Shown here piece after piece: positions 57,910 to 64,000 of a stretch of DNA of 64,000 bases. A program made the translations under genes and the position numbers. The first letter of the stretch is position 1; each line of letters opens with the position of its first letter. This DNA is from Parachlamydiales bacterium (GTDB lineage: Bacteria > Chlamydiota > Chlamydiia > Chlamydiales > Rhabdochlamydiaceae), in contig PLXY01000011.1 in assembly GCA_003153295.1 (NCBI GenBank), forward strand, positions 275,820-339,819, written 5' to 3'. The notes beneath the pieces were generated by a model. That model searched no databases, was not told where the DNA came from, and saw nothing but the letters and a program-made list of their open reading frames with translations.

Positions 57910-58958
57910 TTTTCTAAAAAGGCCTTATCGCAAGATAGGGCCTTCTTTAAATCTTTTAAAATCTCTTTGCCGTCTCTTGTTTCTCCAAATACATATTGAT
58001 AAGTCTCTTGGATTAGCTTTGAAAACATCGGTTCCTTGATATAACGAAGAATCGATTTTCCAAGATGCTCGTCTAAATTCAATTGCATGCCGCATTTGTA
58101 TAACATGCCAAAATGGCTATCGAGAAAAAAGAGAGGTTTGTTGAAGGCTAAAAAATCGTAGCCGATCGAAGAGAAATCTCCGAGATAGCCATCTGAGGCA
58201 TTTAAAATGGGGTAGATGCAAGGAACCTCGTGAAGGAAAACAATCCCTTTTTTGTTTTCATACTGTCCGAGAAGCTGATGCGTTTCAATAGGATAAAGAT
58301 CGTCGAGAAAAGGATGCCAACGTACGATGATATTATAAAACTCTCCGACTTCTTTGAGGACGCGGTCAGCCGAAGTTAAAAAAGAGGAAGCATTTTCTCC
58401 ATCAGGCCAAGAAGGGGCATAGAAAATAGTTTTTTTCTCAGGGTCTAACTTTCCTTCCAATTCAGGTTTTAGAAGATTGTCATAAAAGTCTTTATTTTTC
58501 AGATAATAGCGATACCGATAATTCCCTGTTAGGACCGTGCTGTTGATCTTATCCAGGCTTCCTGTTTTTTTAAGATGGTCCATCATATGGGGTCCATAAA
58601 CCAGTGAGATGTCTTTTGGAATCGGGGCTTGAGAGTGACCTTTGTCGGAGTTCCCATGAGGACAGTACACAATTCTCATCTGTTTATTGAACATCAGCTG
58701 AAAAAGCGGAAGAAGCTCAAAGGCCCAAAGATGTCCCGATTCAAAAATCACATCAAAATGGGTTGCTAAATAGTTTAAGGAGAGCTCTTGTATGTCGATA
58801 AGCTTACAGTCCAGCTCTGGATAAAATGTTTTAGCGGTTTGATAGGTTGCCTCTTCTGTGACATAAAGAGAGAGGCCCAATTCAATAGCTAAGACGCCTA
58901 AGTGATCTAAATAGTGGGCAGGCCCTGTATGGATGGCGATCCAGCGGTTCGATGTCAA
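57870..58958 (-). CDS. TagB/TagF-like glycerophosphotransferase, copy 2
   Basis: A 362-residue protein of the CDP-glycerol glycerophosphotransferase family (GT-B fold). Motifs: 'VYCPHGNSDKGHSQA' near residue 92, 'FYAPSWPDGENASSFL' near 200, 'DGYLGDFSSIGYDFLAFNKP' near 260. It appears to start with TTG at 58958, because no ATG lies nearby and the next gene's ATG aligns with it exactly. AAGG lies upstream. It follows its paralogue after six bases. The 3' end overlaps the small exported-protein gene by 40 bases and contains a terminator. The polymer built is unknown. Confidence 0.8.
   Translation of the reverse strand: MTSNRWIAIHTGPAHYLDHLGVLAIELGLSLYVTEEATYQTAKTFYPELDCKLIDIQELSLNYLATHFDVIFESGHLWAFELLPLFQLMFNKQMRIVYCPHGNSDKGHSQAPIPKDISLVYGPHMMDHLKKTGSLDKINSTVLTGNYRYRYYLKNKDFYDNLLKPELEGKLDPEKKTIFYAPSWPDGENASSFLTSADRVLKEVGEFYNIIVRWHPFLDDLYPIETHQLLGQYENKKGIVFLHEVPCIYPILNASDGYLGDFSSIGYDFLAFNKPLFFLDSHFGMLYKCGMQLNLDEHLGKSILRYIKEPMFSKLIQETYQYVFGETRDGKEILKDLKKALSCDKAFLENYLQPQQDLDFSP
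57919..57944. terminator. Terminator within the TagB/F-like 3' end
   Basis: AAGGCCTTATC-GCAA-GATAGGGCCTT is an 11-base stem (one G-T pair) with a GCAA tetraloop, followed by CTTT, ten bases after the small exported-protein stop. It is made of codons of the convergent gene. Confidence 0.75.
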
Positions 58959-58964
58959 GCGGCT

Positions 58965-59999
58965 TTACCTTATATGTTGAAGGATTTCTTTTCGGGTTTG
59001 GTCCCAGTTGCAAGCTTCTCCAAAAGTATAAGCATAGGTCTCTTGACGGACAGCTGTCAAATGGGATTGATCATGAATTAGGATCTCAAATAGTCTGTGA
59101 TCAGGGTGAAGTGTGCGGCCGCATCGATGTAAGTAAAGACCAGGATCTGCACTCTCTCGATGGGTTGGATTGAAGAAGAACATGGGTCTGTTGAATCTTA
59201 AAAAATCGTAACCTATGGAAGACATATCCCCCAGATACAAATCGGCTTTTTCAAGAATGGGATATATAGGGGTAAAGCCAGAGAGAAAGCGGATGTTTGG
59301 ATGATTTTCATTTTGTAGTTTGAGTTGTTCGGTTCGGATATCTTTTTCGAGATTTGGATGGGGTTTGATCAAAAGAAAGACATCGGAAGGGAGTTCTTCA
59401 ATTAATCGCGGGGCGGCATCAAAGAAGGAGGAAGAATTTTCCCCATCTTGCCAGGTGGGAGCATAGAGGACAGTCTTTTTTTTATACGGAAGAGACAGTT
59501 TTTCCATTGTAGCTTTGTAAAAGCCTTGATGGCGCAGGTAGTACTCATGGCGGAAATTTCCCATCTTGATGCAGCTCATCGGTTTTTCTATTTTATGCCG
59601 TAGAAAATCGATCATTTTCTGGCCATAGACAAGAAGGGTCTTTTCATCCTTCAACCCTTCCATGAAATAAGAGGCGTGCCCTTTATCGGAATTTCCGTGG
59701 GGAAGCCAAATCGTTCTGATTTTTTTTCTTAAGGTAGCTTCAGCGATAAAAAATATTTCATCAAATAGGATGCGGGGGGTCGAATAGAAGATAGTGTCGA
59801 AGGACCTTACAATTTCAAAAGGAGCTTCTAAACAGTCCCATTGCAGCAGTTCTAAATCGGGGTAATAAAGCCGGGCTTGCCTCACAAGTTCTTCATCTGT
59901 AAGAACAAGAGGAATCTGCATCAAGCTGCAGAAAGGAGCTAGATGGTCGAGATGATGTTCTAAAGGTCCGTAAATAAGACCCGCTACTCTATGAAGCAT
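58965..59999 (-). CDS. TagB/TagF-like glycerophosphotransferase, copy 1
   Basis: A 344-residue paralogue of the next gene. Motifs: 'IWLPHGNSDKGHASYF' near residue 100, 'LYAPTWQDGENSSSFFD' near 180 and 'LYLGDMSSIGYDFLRFNRP' near 250. The ATG at 59999 is chosen over a TTG 36 bases upstream because the first 20 residues then align without gaps to the paralogue ('...HHLDHL' with '...HYLDHL'). It overlaps the FlgN-like gene by 11 bases. Chlamydiae lack teichoic acid, so the product may be a surface polymer or a modified sugar. Confidence 0.8.
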   Translation of the reverse strand: MLHRVAGLIYGPLEHHLDHLAPFCSLMQIPLVLTDEELVRQARLYYPDLELLQWDCLEAPFEIVRSFDTIFYSTPRILFDEIFFIAEATLRKKIRTIWLPHGNSDKGHASYFMEGLKDEKTLLVYGQKMIDFLRHKIEKPMSCIKMGNFRHEYYLRHQGFYKATMEKLSLPYKKKTVLYAPTWQDGENSSSFFDAAPRLIEELPSDVFLLIKPHPNLEKDIRTEQLKLQNENHPNIRFLSGFTPIYPILEKADLYLGDMSSIGYDFLRFNRPMFFFNPTHRESADPGLYLHRCGRTLHPDHRLFEILIHDQSHLTAVRQETYAYTFGEACNWDQTRKEILQHIR

Positions 60000-60474
60000 C
60001 CCTATGGTTATAATCTTCAGGGGAAAGCGTCGCAATAGAGATTTTCGATTTTTTTTCTGGGAGGGGCTGGAGGACGGGCTGATGCTGGGCCAGTTGAGTG
60101 AGCATTTCGTTTCGACTGCATTGAAGATTCATCCTGTCTAAGAGGGCAAACATTTGGTCGCGCAAAGCTAGAAGTTCCCAGCTGTTCTCATCATCGGGAG
60201 GGAGAAGCTGTTCCAGGGGAATATTGGATTGGGCGCAGTTTGTCATCGACTCGAGAATTTCGGTTGTTGAGATGCGGTTTTGGCGCAGATCGCTCAGCTT
60301 GCTGATTAAATGACCCCGCTCTTCCATCAGCTGATTCCAATAGTCCATGTTTTTCTGTATGATGAGCATCTCTTCTTGATGTAAATTTCCCAGCAATTCT
60401 CTCATGGTATCTATTTCTTTTTTCATTAGATATTGTAGTTGGCTGTGGTGCTCTGTCCATTTTTCGTTTGTCAT
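59989..60474 (-). CDS. FlgN-like helical protein
   Basis: A 161-residue, fully helical protein ('YLMKKEIDTMRELLGNLHQE', 'WNQLMEERGHLISKLSDLRQ') resembling FlgN-type chaperones, which hold flagellar or type III secretion components. A proline-rich tail follows. The ATG at 60474 is chosen for its AGGAG site; an upstream ATG at 60534 has none. It leads the run with the two TagB/F-like genes. The link with FlgN is from general shape only, and a structural or regulatory role is equally possible. Confidence 0.5.
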   Translation of the reverse strand: MTNEKWTEHHSQLQYLMKKEIDTMRELLGNLHQEEMLIIQKNMDYWNQLMEERGHLISKLSDLRQNRISTTEILESMTNCAQSNIPLEQLLPPDDENSWELLALRDQMFALLDRMNLQCSRNEMLTQLAQHQPVLQPLPEKKSKISIATLSPEDYNHRDAS

Positions 60475-60601
60475 TCGAAGTTCTCCTAATTTAGATAAAG
60501 AGTGATGCGAAGAGCGTGCCAGTGTTGTAAACAATTTATTTTAATCGATTTGCAGGGAGATAGGGGTTATGGTATGCTGATCGGCGCGGAAAAAAAGTCC
60601 C

Positions 60602-61600
60602 ATGGAAAAACTTAAAAGTTGGTTTTTAGAACATCAGCGTGATCTTCCCTGGAGGGAAAATCGAACTCCCTACCGTATATGGATCTCTGAAGTCATGCTT
60701 CAACAGACTCAGGTGGCAGTCGTGATCCCTTACTTCCATCTCTGGATGCAAAAATTTCCTACTATCCAAGCTCTGGCTGAAGCCCCTTTGGAAGAAGTTA
60801 TTAAAGCCTGGGAGGGTTTGGGTTACTATAGCAGGGCTCGAAATCTCCATCGTGCAGCTCAAATGGTCATGAAAGATTTTGAAGGAGTTCTACCGAGCAC
60901 GGCGGAAGAGCTCGACAAGCTTCCCGGTTTCGGGCCTTATACGATAGGAGCGGTCTTAAGTTTTGCCTTTCAACAGAGGGCTGCAGCTGTGGATGGCAAT
61001 GTCGTCCGTGTCCTTTCCCGTTTCTTCGCCTCGGACAAAGACTGTACGCAAAGAAAGCACTATGAAGGGTTGACCTTGTCCGTACTTTCGGACAAAGAGC
61101 CCTGGGTGGCGATGGAAGGGCTTATTGAACTGGGGGCAAAGATTTGCCAACGCAGCCCCAAATGCTCGACCTGTCCTTTAATGGAAGAGTGTCAGGCTTA
61201 CCGGCAAGGGAGAACAGCCGACTTTCCTCTCAAGAAAAAACGGCCTTCTACGATCTACTTAGAGCGGCAAGTGGCGATCATCCGCTGGCAGGATGAAATT
61301 CTCGTGCGTCAGGAAAAAGAGGGAAAGGTCATGGCAGGACTTTATGAATTTCCCTATGCTCTTTTAAACGAAAATCTCGAGCTAGATCTGGTCCTTAAAA
61401 AATTAAAAGAACTCCCCCTGGTAAAACATGGATTTACAAGGTATGATGTAACTCTTTATCCTTGTCTTTACGAGGCGACTGAAAAAAAGATTTTGAACGG
61501 GTACGAATGGAAGAAATGGAACCAGCTTGTTTTGCTGCCCTTCTCTTCTGGCCACCGTCGTATTTTAAAGGAGCTGAAAGATGCGCATTTTACATACTGA
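60602..61600 (+). CDS. mutY: Adenine-DNA glycosylase
   Basis: A 332-residue repair glycosylase that removes adenine opposite 8-oxoguanine. 'DLPWRENRTPYRIWISEVML' opens it, 'QQTQV' contacts DNA, the helix-hairpin-helix is 'LDKLPGFGPYTIGAVLSF' near residue 105 and the catalytic aspartate is in 'AVDGNVVRVLSRFF' near 130. The iron-sulfur loop 'CQRSPKCSTCPLMEEC' has one residue less between the first two cysteines than the usual C-x6-C. A NUDIX-like carboxy domain follows. It overlaps the next gene by 20 bases. Confidence 0.95.
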   Translation: MEKLKSWFLEHQRDLPWRENRTPYRIWISEVMLQQTQVAVVIPYFHLWMQKFPTIQALAEAPLEEVIKAWEGLGYYSRARNLHRAAQMVMKDFEGVLPSTAEELDKLPGFGPYTIGAVLSFAFQQRAAAVDGNVVRVLSRFFASDKDCTQRKHYEGLTLSVLSDKEPWVAMEGLIELGAKICQRSPKCSTCPLMEECQAYRQGRTADFPLKKKRPSTIYLERQVAIIRWQDEILVRQEKEGKVMAGLYEFPYALLNENLELDLVLKKLKELPLVKHGFTRYDVTLYPCLYEATEKKILNGYEWKKWNQLVLLPFSSGHRRILKELKDAHFTY

Positions 61601-62648
61601 AAGCTCCAATGGATGGGGAGGCCAAGAAATCCGCATTCTGAAAGAATCGATGGGTCTTCGCGAGCGAGGACATGAAGTTGTTTTAGCTATCGTCAAAGGG
61701 GGAAAACTCATTGATTATGCCAGGAAAGAGGGGTTTACGGTTTATGAAATCGATTTTCGCCGCTCTTCAGCTTTTTCTGCTCTAAGAAATCTTCTGCGCA
61801 TTATCTCGAAGCATAAAATTGATATCGTCAATACTCACTCGTCTTTAGACGCCTGGCTCGGAGGCATTGCAGCGCGGATGAGTCGGCGCAAAGTTATTCG
61901 TACGCGGCATCTATCAACTGATGTTCGCGGAGGGCTGAATGCCCTTCTTTTATATCGCGGCTTGGCTGATTTTATCGTGACAACGTCTTCAGGAATTATT
62001 CCTAAAATCGCCGCGCAGGCTCGGCTTCCTCTTTCCCGATTTCGGTGCGTACCCACCGGCGTTGAACCTTTTAAAGTAGCTCAGAAAGAGATCCAAGAAT
62101 TTCGAGAAAAACTGGGGGTCAAGCCCACTGATATTTTAATTGGGACTGTGTGCGTTATTCGATCGTGGAAAGGGATTCAAGATCTCATTGAAGCAGCTCG
62201 GCTGCTCAAAGGGCATCCTCATTTGAAATGGGTCGTTGTCGGAGGGGGCTATATTGAGAACTTCCGTCATCTCGTCGATGAGTCGACCCCTTTGATCTTT
62301 ACCGGTCATTTCGACAAACCCTACACAGCGATTGCCGCTCTCGATATTTTTACGCTGCTCAGTACTGCCCATGAGGGGATTTCCCAAGCTTCTCTTCAAG
62401 CTGCTTACTTGAAAAAACCGCTGATTACGACAACGATTGGAGGACTTCCCGAAGTTTGCTTGCAGGATATCACAGGAATCCAAGTGCCGCCCTCTGCGCC
62501 AGAAAATGTGGCTGCTGCTGTTCTACGTCTTGCTTCAGATCCCCAACTTCGAGAAACATATGGCGCTGCAGCTTTTAAACTTGTTGAAGACAAATTTACG
62601 CTGCAGCACACACTGGATCAGATGGAGCAAATCCTACTGAATGCTTAA
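61581..62648 (+). CDS. Family 4 glycosyltransferase
   Basis: A 355-residue GT-B glycosyltransferase. The start 'MRILHTESSNGWGGQEIRIL' has the GGxE acceptor loop. 'VCVIRSWKGIQDLIEAARLL' near residue 188 and 'STAHEGISQASLQAAYLKKP' near 268 form the nucleotide-sugar site (E-G-x7-E in retaining GT4 enzymes, here with glutamine at the second position). It overlaps mutY by 20 bases. Its role may be in lipopolysaccharide or another surface glycan; the sugar is unknown. Confidence 0.85.
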   Translation: MRILHTESSNGWGGQEIRILKESMGLRERGHEVVLAIVKGGKLIDYARKEGFTVYEIDFRRSSAFSALRNLLRIISKHKIDIVNTHSSLDAWLGGIAARMSRRKVIRTRHLSTDVRGGLNALLLYRGLADFIVTTSSGIIPKIAAQARLPLSRFRCVPTGVEPFKVAQKEIQEFREKLGVKPTDILIGTVCVIRSWKGIQDLIEAARLLKGHPHLKWVVVGGGYIENFRHLVDESTPLIFTGHFDKPYTAIAALDIFTLLSTAHEGISQASLQAAYLKKPLITTTIGGLPEVCLQDITGIQVPPSAPENVAAAVLRLASDPQLRETYGAAAFKLVEDKFTLQHTLDQMEQILLNA

Positions 62649-63224
62649 GAAAAAGCGGGAGCTCCACTCAGCCATTTTTGTTAGCCCGCATTGAATATGA
62701 TTGCGGAAATAATAAGCAGGCGCAAAAGCCATAATGCCATACCAGGCGCGATCCGGTCTTAAATGAACCAAATTCAATCCACCTTTCATGATTCCATGAG
62801 CTGTTCCTGCAGTAGGTATAGCTGCGTAGGTTAAGGCTGGAGTAATGACACAGTCAATGGCTGCTGCGATCGGAACTCGAATCCATTGAGAAAGAACAAA
62901 TTCTTTGTCGGTTTTGGCTTTGGAAGATAAAAGAGAACGGCAGCTAAAAATGACCGCTCCAATAAACGCCGACCCTGGAACACAATTAGTCGCGCAAAGA
63001 CCGTAAAGAACGGCTTTGCTAAGATTTTCACTGACTTCTTTTTTTAAAGCGTCTTTAGTCTTTGCTGAGATAGAAGAATCCATCAAGGAAAAGATATTCC
63101 CGATACAACGTAATGCAGCTTCTATTGAGACCGCTCCGCATATAAGCCCGCTTGCCATTGGAACGGGTTTTACATAGTAAGATTTAAGAGCTTGATAGAT
63201 CCGGGTATCTAGAATTGTGCTCAT
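62634..63224 (-). CDS. Small membrane-associated protein, lineage-specific
   Basis: A 196-residue protein of unknown function with several hydrophobic segments ('VPMASGLICGAVSIEAAL', 'PGSAFIGAVIFSCRSLL', 'AAAIDCVITPALTYAAIP'). The ATG at 63224 has a strong AGGAGG site; an ATG 72 bases upstream does not. It resembles in size and hydrophobic pattern, but not clearly in sequence, the small membrane proteins at 25-27 kb. Its 3' end overlaps the glycosyltransferase by 15 bases. Confidence 0.6.
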   Translation of the reverse strand: MSTILDTRIYQALKSYYVKPVPMASGLICGAVSIEAALRCIGNIFSLMDSSISAKTKDALKKEVSENLSKAVLYGLCATNCVPGSAFIGAVIFSCRSLLSSKAKTDKEFVLSQWIRVPIAAAIDCVITPALTYAAIPTAGTAHGIMKGGLNLVHLRPDRAWYGIMAFAPAYYFRNHIQCGLTKMAEWSSRFFLSIQ

Positions 63225-63362
63225 AAGAACCTCCTTTTTGTTGTAAAGATTCTTTAAATGCAGATTTAAGATATTCCTAAGATCAAACAGTGTCAAGTTT
63301 TTTTTATGACGGTTAAGTATTTGGTTTTATGATAAAAAAGTTGATCTATTTGAGGCCGCGGA

Positions 63363-63839
63363 ATGAACAAATTTTTCTATAAACTTTTCTTGTTGATGTT
63401 AGGGAGCGGACTTTTTGCCCAGGAATGTCATTGCGAGAAAGATTATGCAGCACTGCAATCTGCAACGATTCGGTATGTAGATTTTATCAATCACTTAGGT
63501 AGCGATAAGGAATTTGATTCGAACGCCTCTCTTATTTGCGCTGCCGATTGTAAAAAAGTCTTTAATGGCCGGCTGCAACTCAAAAGTCGGGATGACTTTG
63601 TTTCTCAGCTTCTTGCTTTAAAGGAAACTCAAGGTCATTGGGCGGTTAATCCAGTTGATATTTTGATTTCACCCATGAACCGCACAGTTGTTCTTCGTCT
63701 GGTGATAGCGATTGAAAAAGCAGGAGTATTTACGGCTATTGTGATTCTGCGCTATTCTCCTGAATTTCTGGTCACAGAAATCAACGAAGTTTTTAATCAA
63801 TTCGAAGGAAGAGAAGATGAAGTACCGAAGATTAGGTAA
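63363..63839 (+). CDS. Exported NTF2/SnoaL-like small protein
   Basis: A 158-residue exported protein. The signal peptide ends 'LLMLGSGLFA' near residue 19. The mature part ('ATIRYVDFINHLGSDKEFDS', 'LICAADCKKVFNGRLQL', 'DDFVSQLLALKETQGHWAV', 'VVLRLVIAIEKAGVFTAIVI') has the alternating cone-shaped pattern of SnoaL-like/NTF2 domains. Four cysteines may form disulfides. Ligand unknown. It overlaps the following aldo/keto reductase gene by 23 bases, so they share a transcript. Confidence 0.6.
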   Translation: MNKFFYKLFLLMLGSGLFAQECHCEKDYAALQSATIRYVDFINHLGSDKEFDSNASLICAADCKKVFNGRLQLKSRDDFVSQLLALKETQGHWAVNPVDILISPMNRTVVLRLVIAIEKAGVFTAIVILRYSPEFLVTEINEVFNQFEGREDEVPKIR

Positions 63840-64000
63840 AAAAGGACCTTTAGTTTCCTCTTTGGGTCTCGGTTGTATGGTGATGACCGAGTCTTATGGC
63901 CATGCAGATAAAAAAGCGGCTTCTAATTTAATAGAGAAAGCTTATGAAAAAGGAGTTACTTTTTTTGATACAGCTGACTGTTACGGAATGGGAGCCAATG
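63817..64000 (+). CDS. Aldo/keto reductase (start only, runs off the window)
   Basis: The first 61 codons of an NADPH-dependent aldo/keto reductase. 'MKYRRLGKKGPLVSSLGLGC' followed by 'MTESYGHADKKAAS' and 'GVTFFDTADCYGMGAN' gives the usual beta-strand 1, helix 1 and the active-site aspartate and tyrosine (D-T-A-x-x-Y). GGAAGAG precedes the ATG. The gene continues beyond base 64000. Confidence 0.88.
   Translation, partial: MKYRRLGKKGPLVSSLGLGCMVMTESYGHADKKAASNLIEKAYEKGVTFFDTADCYGMGAN

Noticed and set aside
1-64000. CRISPR arrays, insertion sequences and rRNA genes
   Set aside because: None seen: no regularly spaced repeats, transposase motifs or conserved rRNA segments.

Overview
The window comes from a member of the Chlamydiales, most likely an environmental (amoeba-associated) chlamydia. 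The markers are a chromosomal pGP6-D-like gene beside a ParA-like gene and thrS, a short GlmU-like gene next to a polyprenyl synthase, a MOMP-like outer-membrane protein with the 'GNPAEP' amino-terminal signature, MreC, a sigma-66-type rpoD and an rpsT gene close by. It differs from the animal-pathogenic Chlamydiaceae in carrying glucokinase, a CoiA-like protein, a carotenoid oxygenase and an AbiE toxin-antitoxin pair. Base composition looks moderate (near 43% GC by eye, not computed), which would suit a Waddlia-like lineage; the genus cannot be fixed from sequence reading alone.

Layout. 1-6.5 kb: dusB-yggT diverge from a GspL/PilM-like, PilO-like, MORN-lipoprotein operon, followed by oppA and a small exported protein. 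6.6-9.6 kb: an acetyltransferase, two overlapping cell-wall hydrolases (NlpC/P60 and M15) and glucokinase. 9.7-16 kb: recA, two exported proteins (one a beta-helix), the isoprenoid/GlmU-like pair, ung and tRNA-Pro(GGG). 16-20.6 kb: an accessory stretch with a possible PD-(D/E)XK nuclease, a lipoprotein carotenoid oxygenase and repeat-bearing non-coding DNA. 20.6-25.3 kb: an Rsm22-type methyltransferase, two divergent MFS transporters and dapA. 25.2-33.6 kb: three small hydrophobic proteins, the pGP6-D/ParA/thrS block, a large protein with a papain-like motif, a MOMP-like protein and a 19-codon lysine-rich mini-gene. 33.8-38.4 kb: a porin-like gene, a membrane protein with a U-box-like segment beside a decayed tandem copy of its own 3' half, and an LplT-like MFS protein. 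38.4-49.8 kb: a tightly overlapped recC-recB-recD operon, rpsT, coiA-like and rpoD.

49.8-55.1 kb looks like a genomic island at tRNA-Ala(GGC). A 22-base copy of the tRNA 3' end lies five bases past the rpoD stop codon. Between that copy and the intact tRNA gene are a threonine aldolase, an alanyl-tRNA editing protein, two unknown genes and an AbiEi/AbiEii pair whose toxin carries a carboxy-terminal ankyrin-like extension. No integrase is visible. 55.2-64 kb: aspartate aminotransferase, mreC, a small exported cysteine-tailed protein, two tandem TagB/TagF-like transferases, a FlgN-like protein, mutY, a GT4 glycosyltransferase, two lineage-specific proteins and the start of an aldo/keto reductase.

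The genome is compact. Neighbouring genes often overlap by 1-30 bases, ATGA junctions are common, and several terminator hairpins are built into the 3' ends of convergent genes.
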